DNA of 64,000 nt from Epiperipatus broadwayi (taxonomy: Eukaryota > Onychophora > Udeonychophora > Euonychophora > Peripatidae). The stretch is from positions 248,001 to 312,000 of the forward strand of contig JAQFVV010000233.1 of the NCBI GenBank assembly GCA_028023455.1, in the 5' to 3' direction. Position numbers and translations under genes: made by a program. Positions within the stretch are counted from its first letter, which is position 1; each line of letters starts with the position of its first letter. Shown here piece after piece: positions 49,127 to 62,029 of the stretch. The notes under the pieces were generated by a model. That model did no database searches. It was not told the DNA's origin and saw only the letters and a program-made list of their open reading frames with translations.

Positions 49127-50262
49127 TTAATGAAGGTGGGATTCCACCTTTATTGTTAAAAGGAGATTGCTTTGACAACAATTTGAAATTGTTGATTGTT
49201 ATTGATATTGGGATTATCTAAGTATTGACTGATTTGTAATGATTACTTGCAAACACATTTAGCCTTGAATATTATTATACTTATTATTTAAATAATATTT
49301 TGAGTGTAATTTGAAATTACTAATTGAATATTTATTATTCTACATTCAGAATATTATATTTATCTGTTTAAACAGATTTATTTAAACTTCTTTGTACAAA
49401 TAATTTCAATTTCTGTGACCAAGTTGCAATCTTTAGTGTCCATATAAAGTATACTAATCGATTAATAAAGATGGGATTCCACCTTTATTGTTGAAAGAAG
49501 CTTGCCTTGACAATAGTTTGAAATTGTTGATTGTTATTGACATTGGGATTGTCCAAGTGTTGACTGGTTTTTAATGATTACTTACAAACCCATTTAGACT
49601 TGAACATTATTACACTTATTATTTAAGTAATACTTTGGGTGCAATTTGAAATCTATAATTGCAATTTGTAATGTTATAATTCACAATTTATTAGTCTCCA
49701 TAAAGAGATTTATTTAAACTTCTTTGTATCAGTAATTTCAATCTCTGGTCAAGTTGCAATATTTAGTATCTATATGAGTATATTAGACCATTAATAAAAG
49801 TGGGATTCCAACTTTATTGTTAAAAAGTTACCTTGACAACAGTTTGAAATTGTTAATTGTTATTGATATAAGGATTGCCTAAGTGTTGACTGGTTTTAAT
49901 AATTACTTACTAACCCATTTAGCTTTGAGCATTATTACACTTACTATTTAAGTAATACTTTGGGTGCAATTTGAAATTTATAATTGCAGTTTGTAATGCT
50001 ATAATTGATGATTTATTAATCTACATTCAGAATAAGTTATATTTACCTGTTTAAGGAGATTTGTTCAAACTTTGTATCAGTAATTTCAATCTCTGTGGTC
50101 AAGTTGCAATCTTTAGTATCTATATAAGTATATTAGATCATTAATAAAGGTTGGATTTGAGCTTTATGTTAAAAGAAGGTTGCCTTAACAACAGTTTAAA
50201 ATTGTTGATTGTTATTGATATTGGGATTGTCTAAGTGTTAACTGGTTTTTAATGATAAATAT
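49127..50262 (+). repeat. Tandem array of a 330-bp repeat, 3.4 units
   Basis: Unit starts are marked by 'taa(t/a)(g/a)aaggtgggattcc' at about 49128, 49463, 49791 and 50140 (the last two degenerate). Each unit carries 'gccttgacaacagtttgaaa', 'gtgttgactggtttttaatg', 'acattattacacttattatt', 'gtatcagtaatttcaatctc' and 'tatataagtatattagacca'. Periods are about 333, 329 and 348 bp. Units 1-3 are complete; unit 4 ends near 50262. No coding potential. Single or inverted copies also occur at 34.88-35.34, 38.48 and 47.52 kb. Confidence 0.9.
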
Positions 50263-52100
50263 ATAAACGTTTATTTAGTTTGATGATTAATGCACTAAAA
50301 ACCAGAATGTTTTTTTTTCTTTAATCATATATTTGCTTTATTTCAAGTTAAATATAACAATCAGAATTGTGGTTGAAGAAAAATACATATTTTTAGGTTT
50401 TTAGTGCATTACTCATCATTTTATATGTATGTATTATTTTTTATTCAGATAGTTCATAACTATTCATATTTAAACTTGAGAATTGAGAACGTAAACAATG
50501 TTGCCACATTTCCAGTGTTTGAAATAAAATTTGCATGCATTCAAAATCATTTACAAATCTTTTCTGTTTATGAAGTCAGCTTTTTTTAAAAAGCAAATAC
50601 AAGCTTATAAAAGTAATGTCACGTTCTATATAATTTGCTTTTTTGATTATTAAACAATAAAGAAAAATTAAAATTTTCCCTTTCATTCCTTTTTCTTTCT
50701 ACTTTAATTAACACTATTAATGCTTTTTAGTGAATTCATCACAAACTTCAATGAAAGCGTGTTTCAAACATAGTTGGCCATTATCTGCTGTGCATCATTG
50801 AAAACATACTGAACTGATATCAATGCATTTTGAAATCATCTAATTAATGCTATTAGAATGGATAATTTCTGGACAATCCTGACATATTAAATTGTCTTTG
50901 ATAATAAATATACACAATTTGAAAAATATTCATTACACAGAAATATATTTAAAATCAGTTACAAGATTTGACATAAATAAACACACAAATGGAATTTCTA
51001 AATTAATAAAAAATAAAAAAATAAATAGTTAATTGTTTTTCAAATAATGTGCATTTTTCAATTTATTTTTAGCGTACATTATTACTATAAATAATGAAAA
51101 TTTATTTTTAATCATATGTTGAATAAATGTTTATATTTTTTGGTAAAAATCTTCACTTTGTTTGTGTCATGATATCTATAGTTTTTGAACTACACCTAAC
51201 ACAAATAGACTGATTAACAACACCAAGAATAAAATCAACCTAGAACAAACCCCCAAGTAATATACAAAATAACTTGCCCATAGGCAGATTGTGCTGCCAC
51301 ATATTATAATGAAACTCTGGCTACTATCAATGTTAGGGTATCTCAACACACATATGTATACAAAAGAACATAGAATAAAAATGAAGGCAGCTCAGCATTC
51401 TTGAATCACCAAAAGGCATCTAGCCACAGGTTTGAACCCAACATTGCTCTGAGAGAAATGATACTAAAAGGAAAATAAGAGAAGCATGTTTCATTGTGAA
51501 TGACCAGAAGGCCATAAATAGACAAAATACATGTTTCACATTTTCAGAAAAATGGTAAAGTTAAATGATTTGCATAGATTTGCATATAAAACAACTACAC
51601 TATATCACTAATGACAAAGGCTATGAGTGTGGAAGAAGACATACCCTGAAAGTGCTAAGCCAAATATTATAGTTTAATAACTTCATCAATTTGTGTTAAA
51701 GCACAATATAATTATTACAAAGATACTGAATTAAAGTTAGATAAGTAAAATGTATTTTTAATTAGATAATGAATAATAGTTATAGCCTTCTTCTTGGTTT
51801 GAATCCTATCATTTTAACTTTAAAAAATTTAACATTGTCTTCATGACATTAATATCATATAATATCAATAATATTACAAAATGATTGACACAGAATAATA
51901 AAAAAAAGACATTTTTTAAGGTTGCCATAGTGAATAGTTGTTTGTTTATCAAATTAGTGGTTACAAATTGATGATGACCACCATAGTGAATTCTCATATC
52001 TTCCTCATATGTGGAGATATCTATATAATATAATAAATACAGCAATATTTTCAAGTTTTGTATGTAATCTCTGATCTTGAGCAATAAATTAAACATCTCC
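50263..52100. other. No gene supported; possible SINE relic
   Basis: The stretch 51.15-51.50 kb is less AT-rich. On its minus strand 'gttgggtttgaacctgtggc' (about 51424-51443) is B-box-like, which suggests another tRNA-like SINE relic. The open frames 50404-50589 (plus) and 51809-52102 (minus) have no motif. Confidence 0.4.
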
Positions 52101-52114
52101 ACTTTATTGAATTA

Positions 52115-52500
52115 CTCAGCCAATTCAAAATGTTTCTTGCATTGGCTGAACAATGTAATAAAATGGGTGGTCATGAAATGTTTATTGACAGCATTTACTT
52201 CAATGCTCAAGACTAGACATTACATATAAAACTTGAAAAAAAAACATTGCATCTATTATATTACAAATATTTGAAAATTATTCACTTGCATGGGCTTTAA
52301 AATGAGTAAATAATGAACTTCCCCATGAAAGTTTGAAGTAGACTATATAATGAGGCTGTGTTTACATCTGAAGTGTAACAGTTTCATCCTTGTTTGAAAA
52401 AATTACTAGATCATTTCAATTAGCTGAGCAATCTAATAAAGTGCAAAAATGTTTATTTACAACATTTAGTTCAGTGGTGAAAACCAGGTTATATAAATAT
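52115..52500. repeat. Degenerate direct repeat, two copies about 290 bp apart
   Basis: 'ggctgaacaatgtaataaaa' with 'aaatgtttattgacagcatt' (about 52144-52195) corresponds to 'agctgagcaatctaataaag' with 'aaatgtttatttacaacatt' (about 52421-52468). Confidence 0.65.
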
Positions 52501-52620
52501 GAGAAAGAAAAAATAAATAATGTAAATATTTAAAATAAGAAGAACAAAACTTACCACTGATATTTCAACCGGTTTCCTGCATTTTTTTAGGCAAACGGGG
52601 ATTAATCATTACAGTGTTCA
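52480..52620 (-). mobile_element. Possible Penelope-like terminal segment, highly decayed
   Basis: On the minus strand 'gcaggaaaccggttgaaata' followed by 'tcagtggtaag' resembles the stem II/GAAA part of the motif at 40.6 kb, but the CTGATGA half is replaced by an A-run. Only weak support. Confidence 0.25.
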
Positions 52621-53310
52621 TCAATTAAAGTAATAAAAAATCCTGAGAATGTTTCTTTGCTTCACAATCCTGTTATTAATTTGAAATTCAAATTTTTCTA
52701 AATACAACATATTTTACAAGTGTCTATTTTTTGATAAATATTTACACATAATTGTATTTTTTCCCACATACTTCTACACTATTTTCATTTAATTTTCTGA
52801 TCAATACTTCTACATTCTTTTCCTCATTTTTTTAAAAAATAGTTTTTATCACATGTCAAATCAGTATTGTTTTGTTATGTGGTGACCTGAAAAAACTTTC
52901 AAAATAGGATTTAATTTTTATATAAATATTTTTTATTAATCATTAAAACTGCCCTTCATAGATGTGAGGTATCACTATCTTCACTTTCCATATTTCATAG
53001 TTTGAAAAATTTTTTTTTTATTAATATAAATTTAAATTCATAAATATTTTGAATGAATCATTCTCAGTTCGCTATTCCCAGCTACTTATAAGATTACAAT
53101 CATAGTGTCAAAGCATACAGTATTTTACACTTGTCATATTGTTCTTCACAATTATTAAATATTTTCTTTTACAAAAATGATTCCAAAGTGTGAAGATAAT
53201 GATGATTCTAAGTTCCTGTAATAAATAGAATTTCACTTAGTAGTGAAAAAAAAAGTCATACAATGAGCAAATACCTTCATATAAATATTCACCTCGATTT
53301 GAATGGATAA
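52621..53310. other. AT-rich DNA, nothing recognisable
   Basis: No gene or repeat could be supported. Confidence 0.5.
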
Positions 53311-53311
53311 A

Positions 53312-53435
53312 TATATGAATATATATATATATGTGTGTGTGAGTGAGTGAGAGAGAGAGAGAGCGTGAGTGAGTGAGTGAGTGAGTGAGTGAGTGAGTGA
53401 GTGAGTGAGTGAGTGAGAGAGAGAGAGAGAGAACA
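53312..53435. repeat. Compound microsatellite (AT)n(GT)n(GAGT)n(GA)n
   Basis: AT, GT, GAGT and GA repeats succeed one another; the GAGT core has about 15 units. The Ser-Leu-Thr-His frames on the minus strand are translations of this repeat. Confidence 0.95.
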
Positions 53436-55960
53436 TATTCATGCACTTACATACATTTAAGTACATATACATGTGTGTGTTCTCTCACAGTTTATTATTA
53501 GAGTGACTTTTTTATAATTACACCATTCTACTTTTGTTGGTATTTTAGTGTATATAATTTTTAAATTAACTATTTTACTTATGTGAATAAATGTTAAAAA
53601 ATTAATATAAATATACAGGTTTCAATATTATATATGAATTTGAGGGCACTTGTGTAAAAGCTTGGAGTCAATTGCCATAGATAAGGACAAAATAAAGTGT
53701 GTATGTATTTATATAAATTTTGTAAAATTCTACAGAAACTTATATACCTAACTATTAATCAAATAAAATGAACTTCACCTTGACTAAACTTATCAGAACT
53801 TGTATGGGTAACAAATTTAGACAATCCTAACTACAGGAATACAATTTTACTTATTATAAATAAATCCATATTCTAAGTAGCTCAACTTAATATTTCCAAG
53901 ACTGAATCATTAATTATTTATTTTTAATAACTGTGTAAGGGCTCCAAGTCTTCAAAAATATTTTGTTTGATTGATAATTAGACATGGTTTGTGTAAGATT
54001 TGGAAAAATCTTCACCTTCAACCAATTTATGTAGTGTTTCATGCTATATGTTTCTTATATTACATATTTGCAGACACTTTAAGCATTCACAAGATTACTA
54101 AAAATGAATATTTAGTAATTCTGCCTTGGAAATATAAGTTGAACCAATAGGAATAAGATTTTACTTACATTGTTTAAACTTACTTCCCTTATAAATTTTT
54201 GGTGACTTCAGATACAGTGAAACTCATTTTGTTTCTGATAGGCATACAAATTTCTATGAGATTTTAAAATTATTTGCTTCAACAAATGGCCATAGTGATT
54301 CATATTTTATATTTTAATATTATATATACATTCAAGCAAAGGTTGAAAGAATAAGCTAAGCAGAAACTAATATTCGATAATCATTGGTAGTTTGTCTTTT
54401 TTTACCTCAATACACAATTTATTCCCAAATGATAGAATTCAAAGCAACTTCATAAGCTTTAAATAATTCTTTAACTCATTAAGATACATAGAAAACATAG
54501 TTATTACAAATATTTACTTAATAAGATATTTTTCCAAATGTGAGTATAAATTTTGAGAATTACAGAGAAAAAAATTAAAAGTATTTTCTAAATAATAATA
54601 ATAATCTTTCTATTTAATCAAAAATATAAAATAAAATAACTAATTCAAAATAAAAAGTGCAAAAGTAGGCACAATTTAAAAAATATTAAATAGTTTTTAC
54701 AGTATTAAATTCAAGCATTTAATTTTATAGTGAATGATAATAACAATACTTACTAGCATCAAGAGGATTTCTTTCTTTTAAAATAAAAAAAAAAAATAAT
54801 AAAGATAAAGCAATTTTTTATTTTTTTATAATCTTTATTACTACTGTAAAAGAAATACTCTTTAATAAATTTTACATATTAAAACTTATCCCCTTTTGTG
54901 CATTTACAATTATTTAAAAGTTCAAATATATATTTCTAGAGATCAATCTTTTTTTTCCTAACCGAAACATTTTTTTCTCTTTTGAATTTTAATCTCATTA
55001 TTAAAAATGCTTAAACTATGAATATCATTTTAATTCATGCAAAACTGAAATCAAAGTAATCAACTTAAAAGGGGGCTTAATCCTAATGCTTCCAGTTAAA
55101 AGCATTTCAATAAAATAAAAAATATATGTATATTTTTTCCCTACAAATTATATATTACTGAGTTTTTTATTTTATTTTCAACAAAAATTAGATAAATTTA
55201 AAATGATTATAAAGTTACTCAGTTGAACTAAGAGGTTAATAAAATAAATAAATAAAATTAAATTTACAATAATAAAAAAAGGGAGTTAAAATCAAGTCCT
55301 TAAATACAATAATAACTTATATAAGTATTAATAACTCTCACGAGATAGATATCTCATAGTGAACAATATTTGATCAAGTTTCCAAAGTAAATATCAAGTC
55401 AAATGTATTTCACCTTCAACATCTTATTTTAAGTATAAACATTCCTAAGCCTAGTAATTATAATAATCAACTTGATCATAAGTATCATAAATAGATGTGT
55501 GCAGGAAGATAACTAATCAAAACTTATCAAAATAGAAAAACAAACTAAGATCATAGCAGTTTGTCTGGATTATCCAATAATCTTAATGTTCCGATACTTG
55601 GCAAGTCTGAAATAAAATTTTGATATCATTACTGTCCAATACAAGCACTAGATACAATATGAACTTGTGATTTCAATTACAACCAAAACATGATTTTTTC
55701 CCAATAAAATCACAAAAAGAATATCCTATGTAAATAAATAAATAAAAAAGAAGAGTTTCATCATGACCAGAAGGAATAAATTATATTCTCATTTTTTCCA
55801 TCACTATTCTGATCTTTACTTGAATTTATGTCTCAGTTTATTTTGCAAATAACATAGCTATTATAGAAGATGTATTTAAAATAAAACTATAAAAACCATA
55901 AAATAAATCAAAACATTAAAAAAAAAACGTTATGAAAAAATACTTGATTGTTAATGAACA
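53436..55960. other. AT-rich DNA, nothing recognisable
   Basis: No coding frame or clear repeat was found in this 2.5-kb stretch. Confidence 0.5.
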
Positions 55961-55965
55961 TACTT

Positions 55966-56110
55966 ACAGAAAAGGTATTTCTTTAATATTCAGCTTCATT
56001 ACTGCCTAGCATGCTTTCAGTATATTTACTCTATCATATGATATGGTAAATATATTGAAAGCATTCTAGGCAGCAATAAAGCTGAATATTAAAAAAAAAA
56101 CCTTTTCTGT
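55966..56110. repeat. Long hairpin, about 70-bp arms and almost no loop
   Basis: The left arm (55966-56036) pairs with the right arm (56038-56110) nearly throughout: 'acagaaaagg', 'taatattcagcttcattact', 'gcctagcatgctttcagtat' against 'atattgaaagcattctaggc', 'agcaataaagctgaatatta' and 'ccttttctgt'. There are only about 6-8 mismatches. The centre 'atcatatgat' is itself palindromic. It could be a minimal fold-back transposon or a precursor-like hairpin RNA; nothing decides between these. Confidence 0.8.
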
Positions 56111-56119
56111 GTGTGTGTT

Positions 56120-57135
56120 AACAACCAAATATTATGTTAGCTCAGAAAAAAAGGAAAAATAGTAATAATTGAAATGCATAACAGATAGATTAAAATATAA
56201 TGCTACCTGGCTAAAAAAATCAGTTATTTGAAACATTTGTTAAAAAACATGCAACATTCAGAATATAATAATAAAAATAAAAAAAAGTGTTTGATGGGGG
56301 GTGGGGGTAAAAATTTGAACTGAAATCAGAAAATTCTCACTTTACAAAAAGTGAAAGCATAAATTCAGAAATGATAATTCTGATGAAAATTAAAATTTCT
56401 AAACTTTTAAAATATAGTAATTAGTGAATATGTGCATGAATGTGCTCTTTCACTCATTCATTTTTCTTTACTTAGTTGACTTTCTCTCTTATTGATTTTT
56501 TTTACACAGTTGTTTCTCTATTTATTTTCTGTTTCAAATAGTAACAATAATAATTTTATTTTTATTCATTAAACAATATATAAATAATAAAATAAATCCA
56601 AACAAGAAAAGAACTATATCAGTATTATTTATGAAGTCATAAATTTCAAAATGATTACAAAAATAAATAAATATATATATTGTGCCATGACATTTGGCTT
56701 GGTCAGTAAATTTTCAAAGATTATGCAAATATGGTGACCATTTGAGGGCACCACCAAGCATTTTTAGCTTGGATCCAAATTGTGAAGGTTTCCACAGTCA
56801 TGGTCAATTATTTATTTATGAACGGCAATCACCAAATGTATTTTTAAAAGGTAATCTTGTGGGAATTTGTTTTAGCCAAATGGACACTGAATAAATTACT
56901 AAACCATATTAAACAGGGACATTCAAATATGATACTTAACAGATTTTATTATATTCACTTTCAATTAAAAAAAAAAACATGTTCTCTTTTCCTATAGCAT
57001 TCTAAACTGACTCGAATCTTTTTTTTAAAGAACAAATACAAGCTTAAATTTAAATGCAAACGTTATCAATCTTTTTTGTAATACAGTACAAATTATTTAA
57101 TTAATATTCTCCTCTTGGGGAAACATGCATCATCA
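56120..57135. other. AT-rich DNA; one short unrecognised frame
   Basis: The plus frame 56694-56894 (66 codons, starting M-A-W-S-V-N-F-Q-R-L-C) is less biased in composition than most frames here but has no recognised motif. It follows an (AT)n run ending in 'tattgtgccatgacatttgg'. Confidence 0.35.
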
Positions 57136-57136
57136 C

Positions 57137-57352
57137 TTATCCTACATACAACAGAAAACCCTGAACAAGTAGATGTGAACACAAGGACGACTCACTAATA
57201 AGAGCGTGCTGAATAGCAACACTCAGACCTCCTCTGTCTAATGTTAAACAATTTATTCTAATCTCAATGTATGGTGTGTCTTTCATTTGCTTACAGCCAT
57301 CGCGATATCCATTTTCCCTACACCATGTTCTGACATAAGGTTCAATTGTTGC
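57137..57352 (-). CDS. Exon-like open frame, unidentified
   Basis: A 71-codon minus-strand frame between stops, without an initiator near its start. It begins after an AG that could be a splice acceptor ('ttcaacaataag'). The reading (A-T-I-E-P-Y-V-R-T-W-C-R-E-N-G-Y-R-D-G-C-K-Q-M-K followed by D-T-P-Y-I-E-I-R-I-N-C) has protein-like composition with Trp, Cys and charged residues, unlike the Lys/Asn/Ile/Phe frames around it. A GTAAGC after the first 20 codons could be a donor, in which case only the first part would be exon. I do not recognise a family. It may also be a relic of a repeat. Confidence 0.3.
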   Translation of the reverse strand, partial: ATIEPYVRTWCRENGYRDGCKQMKDTPYIEIRINCLTLDRGGLSVAIQHALISESSLCSHLLVQGFLLYVG

Positions 57353-57625
57353 TTATTGTTGAACATACAACTGGCCTAAATCATTCCCTCCGCCAATTGT
57401 CTTTTAAAATCAAGCAGTTAACACTATTAGGAAAAATCTGATCTGATTCATGCATGAATTATAATAAAATGTATATAAAAAACATATTTAAAGAATATAT
57501 AAGTTTAACCCCCTCTCCCTTTTATTTTAACTAATTTAACATAATATAATAAAATTCCCAGCAATAATCTCTCATTCTATTGTTGAAACATTTAAAATAC
57601 TTAATAGTATATATGTATTTCTATT

Positions 57626-57733
57626 ATGCAAAATGAAATCAAAGATCACTCAGTAACAGTTTATAGCTACCTGATCGGTGATGGTCCTGTGGGAGAAGTA
57701 TTTCATCCTTATGCTTGTCATGGTACGTCCTAG
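57626..57733 (+). other. Short exon-like frame in the same island
   Basis: Thirty-five codons from ATG at 57626: M-Q-N-E-I-K-D-H-S-V-T-V-Y-S-Y-L-I-G-D-G, then P-V-G-E-V-F-H-P-Y-A-C-H-G. A GTACGT donor-like site lies at 57723-57728. The opposite strand is also open over part of this stretch with an acceptor-like CTTCTCCCACAG. Strand is undecided and no family is recognised. Confidence 0.2.
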
Positions 57734-57824
57734 ATTTTCAGGTTAATCCAATTTCCTCGACTAACTCTACACATCCTATGCAAGGTCAGCATTTTCAATG
57801 GCAGTTCCAGGTGGTAACAGAAAG

Positions 57825-57859
57825 AGAGGTTCCCCAAAGGGGAAAGTTCTGAAACCTCT
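57825..57859 (+). other. Nested stem-loop in less AT-rich DNA
   Basis: Outer stem AGAGGTT (57825-57831) with AACCTCT (57853-57859), inner stem CCCC (57832-57835) with GGGG (57839-57842). Function unknown. Confidence 0.5.
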
Positions 57860-57869
57860 AGCCACTGAA

Positions 57870-60800
57870 CATATTTTCTCCATTTTTTTTTATTATTTAA
57901 TTTTACTTTGGAGGTTTTAAATTGTCAAAGAGTCTGAGCTGAAACAAAACCAACAGACTAGCCACTAATTTCGTCAAAATTCCAATCAATTTCAAACAAG
58001 AGACAATCCCACAATTTAGTTTTTTTTCAATGTTACTTATAATCCTGAGGAAACATTCCAAACTGATGAGTGTAACAGATAGTACAAAAATATTTCCACT
58101 ATCGAAGTTTCAACAATAAAACTAATTGCAGAAAAATTCTAAACAGTACTTTCTTTTCCCTTCTATTTTTAACAATTTCTAAGAATTAGAAATAAAACAA
58201 AAGATAAACTTTTATAAAAAAAAAACTTGCAAGATTTTATGTTTTCTTTTTTTATTATCTCGATTTAATTGATTTCAAAACTTTTAAAATTCCATTTCAA
58301 AAAAATAAGTTTATTATTATAAAATAATATATACCGATTTTAATAATAATATATATGTGTATATATATGTATGAATATGAGCTGGCAGAAAAATACCAGC
58401 TCAATATATGTACACATTAATCATGTGCTAAATATACAATGAATAAAATTACAAAGATAACACAAAACATTAAATTATAAATATAGGAAATAGTTATCAA
58501 AATTATTTACACAACAAAAAAAACATAATATAATGTGACCATTTATTTTGCCTACAAAATAAATATGGAGGTAATCTAGTATCTAAAACTTTTTTTTTTA
58601 TTGTAATTCTAAAAGGTTGACTGGTATTATCTCTATTAACTTAATTGAATAATTTAATGCTCTATTTTATGTATTTAAAGCTGTATAATTGCATTGTTAT
58701 TTATTTAAGAGTATGTCAATACCTAGGTTAATATCTGCCAAAACACTGATTTTGAGAAATTAAGCCTAATTTTCATAAATTTACCTATTGTTAAACTCCT
58801 ATTAAGAAAAATAAATAAATAAAAAGAAATATTTTTTTCCTTTTTTTTAATTACTATTCAAAGTTAGATAACTTTAATTTCAAATGTCTTATTTAACAAA
58901 TAATTGTATTTTAAAAAAAAAAAAAAACTTAAACTCATTTTTCTCTGCATTTATTTAAATTATATGAAAATCATTTCCCATGCAAATGTTCTAGATTCCT
59001 ATCAATTGCAATAATGCTCTTTCTGTTAATTATCATTATTGAAATCACGTTACTCTCAATAGAGTATAAAAGAGGCAGTTTTGAAAGCATAATGGTCACT
59101 TCATCATTACTATAAATTGGTCACACTAATATTATTTTAATTGCTGAATTCTACAATCAAGTTAATTAAGTTTTAATTGTTTTGGAGAACAAGACAATTT
59201 GGGTTTCTAAAAGGAAACTTATTCGAGTGATTAATCTCTTCTCAACTTGTACTATTTTACTTTAATCTCTAAATTTCTACAAATGGAGGGGGAGGGGGAG
59301 TAACTTTTCTGTGGAGACCAGAGCTGAAACTTTGATGATATAATTCGGGGTATTATATGTCTTATTATCTTGTGAACTTTTTTGATTCCATTTAGTCTTA
59401 TTATAATGTTTCATCTGAAATTAGAAACTTATTGTGGTATTGTGCCATGAACTATACTCATTTTACTTGATTGATTAATCTATGGCCAAGGTATTTATAA
59501 TGTAAAACATAATTAAAGATACATATTTATTATGTCTTGCTTATTTTATACCCATATTCAAATATATGCTTTACTTTATAGTACCTTAATCTGGAAAATA
59601 ATTACATTTGGATATATGTATTAGTTTATAATGAACTTGTTACATTTGTATACATGCTCTGATATATATATTTGCAGCCTATTTACTCATTTATATTGTG
59701 CATTTATAAATTATCTGTCACAATTATAATCTGTCTATATAAAGTATAGAATCCCTTTTGTTTGGATGCAACTTTAATATATGTTTTCATTGTGAGATAA
59801 TTTATTCTTTGATTTAAATAATCACTTTAATCTTTGCAAAGTTATGACATGCTGATAAAAGGCTCTTCCCATTATAAAGTCAACATGATTTTTTTTATAT
59901 TTCAAAGAAAAATCGCCATTCTGCTACATTATTTTATCAAACATTATAATGTGCGTTTACAAACATTATAATGGAAAATTTCCAATCTCCTAGTGAGGAT
60001 ATGTGTGTGATAATTTGGAATCCTTCTTGAAATGTGCTCTTAAATAAGAAACAGGATAAATGGTCATTAAATAGATAAAACTTGCAAATAGGGAAAATCA
60101 TTTATTTGAAGAAAAAGAGAATGTTTAATTTTTTTTTTTTAATCTTTTATATTTTATTATTGTAATGTTTGAAATATTATGCGCATTTAATATGTCATTC
60201 TCCTTTTATTTTATTTTTTATTCGGGTATGTCTAACAAATATAACCATGTATTTAAAGGTGATGTATATAAATGATTGTATTCATGTTTATAATATTTTG
60301 AGAGATCACAGAAAGGAATAGAATTGCTACTTTGATATCTATTATATATTTTGCCTTGGATTGGTGTATAACTTTTTATCTTTCATGCACACCTTTGTAT
60401 TGGTCTTTTGATTATACTTTGCTGTATCATTATAAATATGAGTAGATGTGGTTTAAAATTTGTCATGTTTTTGTTACCTCAATACCTTTCTTTTCATTAT
60501 TGGCATTTTTACTTGAATCATGTATTTATTGTGGCAACTATACTGGTGTTCCTAATTTTACTTAGATATTATTTGTTAGGCCTTTCCTTATGTTAGTGGT
60601 AGATATAGGACACTTAGATATATGTAACATCAAGTCAGTATTGCTCTGCCCACTTTAGTATAGGCTTGTTTCCTCATTACTGTCACCCCTAAATATTTAG
60701 GTACTTCAATATGAGTATTATAAAAGACATTTATGTGATTATATTCCCCTACTCCTTATTATATATTTTCAAATGACTGTGTGTTGAGTAAAATATTGAG

Positions 60801-61780
60801 TTTGTCTTTCTCTATTCCACCTGCTTTGTTTAACTAAGGCTGATACAATGTACTATTTTATGTTACATTGTTTAAATTATATATTAAGAAAATGTACACA
60901 AATTCCAATGTAAATATATCTTATTGTATTACTAGCTATAATTATATTATTAGTACATTCAATTGTGCTAATTAACTTTAGTATGTATCACAGATTACTA
61001 AATTCGAATTGTAGGAGGTTTCTTTTTATTTATTTATTTGTATAACTTAAATAAATCACAGATATCGTATTTTATATGTGCAATATATCTAACTTATGTG
61101 TTAATTGATGTAAAGGTTTGTTTAATTATTTTTATTGCAAATAGTAACTGTAAATAATTTATTTTTTGTTTAACAGTAAATAATTTATTTTTTATTAAGT
61201 TGTAAACTAAAATAAAATATATTTACTTTTTTAAATAAATATGTATTTTAGTCTTTAATTATGTTTCTGTATCCATTACCATTTGTCACATCCATATACC
61301 AGAAAATCCATTTAAATAGTAAAACTGTCATATTGATACCCTTATTGTTTGATTACTTAAATTGCCTTTTTCCTAGTGCATCACTTTAGCTTTGCTTTTG
61401 TTTGATAATTATTTTTAAATTTTAAGAAAACTTGATCGTATTTAGTTAATGATATAGAACAAAAATAAGAATTAGTCTTTGCTACCCGATATTATATTTA
61501 AACCAATCTTTAGATAAATCTGTAGTGCATTATAAAATAATAAAGTGTTGATAAGATGTTAAAAAAATACGAGACTCATTGTTATTATCGCTGTTATTTA
61601 GTTAAAGGAACCTAAATTATTATTTTAGATTATCATTGCAAAATTAAAATTCTTTACAACTGAATTATTTAATATTTAAGAACCTGAGATTGTTATCACT
61701 ATTTATTCTTACTGTTTGTAGAATGTGATAATAAATTACCAATCAACCATTGAACTATCCACATTTTGTAAAATAATGTA
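57870..61780. other. AT-rich DNA, nothing recognisable
   Basis: No gene supported over 3.9 kb. A perfect 7-bp stem (gagctgg / ccagctc) lies at 58379-58402. The plus frame 60408-60596 is hydrophobic and lacks any motif. Confidence 0.5.
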
Positions 61781-61860
61781 TCAATTATTGTGTGATTAGC
61801 CTATGAGAGGACTTATTTAGTTATTGTGCACTTAGCTTATAAGAGGACTTACCTTATATG
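61780..61860. repeat. Two-copy tandem repeat, about 46 bp
   Basis: 'gtgattagcctatgagagga' plus 'cttatttagttat' recurs as 'gtgcacttagcttataagag' plus 'gacttaccttat'. Confidence 0.65.
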
Positions 61861-61950
61861 ACATGTTTATATAATGCATTAGAATTCTTGTACTATTTTT
61901 AGAACTGTATTTAGACCTACACTTTATTATTGCTTTGTCACCCTTTGGAA

Positions 61951-61986
61951 GGTTACAATATATATATATATATATATATATGTATA

Positions 61987-62018
<32 letters not shown>

Positions 62019-62020
62019 AA
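61951..62020. repeat. GGTTACAATA junction with (AT)n
   Basis: An (AT)n tract starting at 'ggttacaatata', the same junction sequence as at 23.68, 28.66, 34.41, 40.11 and 47.50 kb. Confidence 0.85.
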
Positions 62021-62029
62021 TATTTGAAT

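Noticed and set aside
53233-53472. Ser-Leu-Thr-His repeat protein
   Set aside because: Translation of the GAGT/GA microsatellite in two frames.
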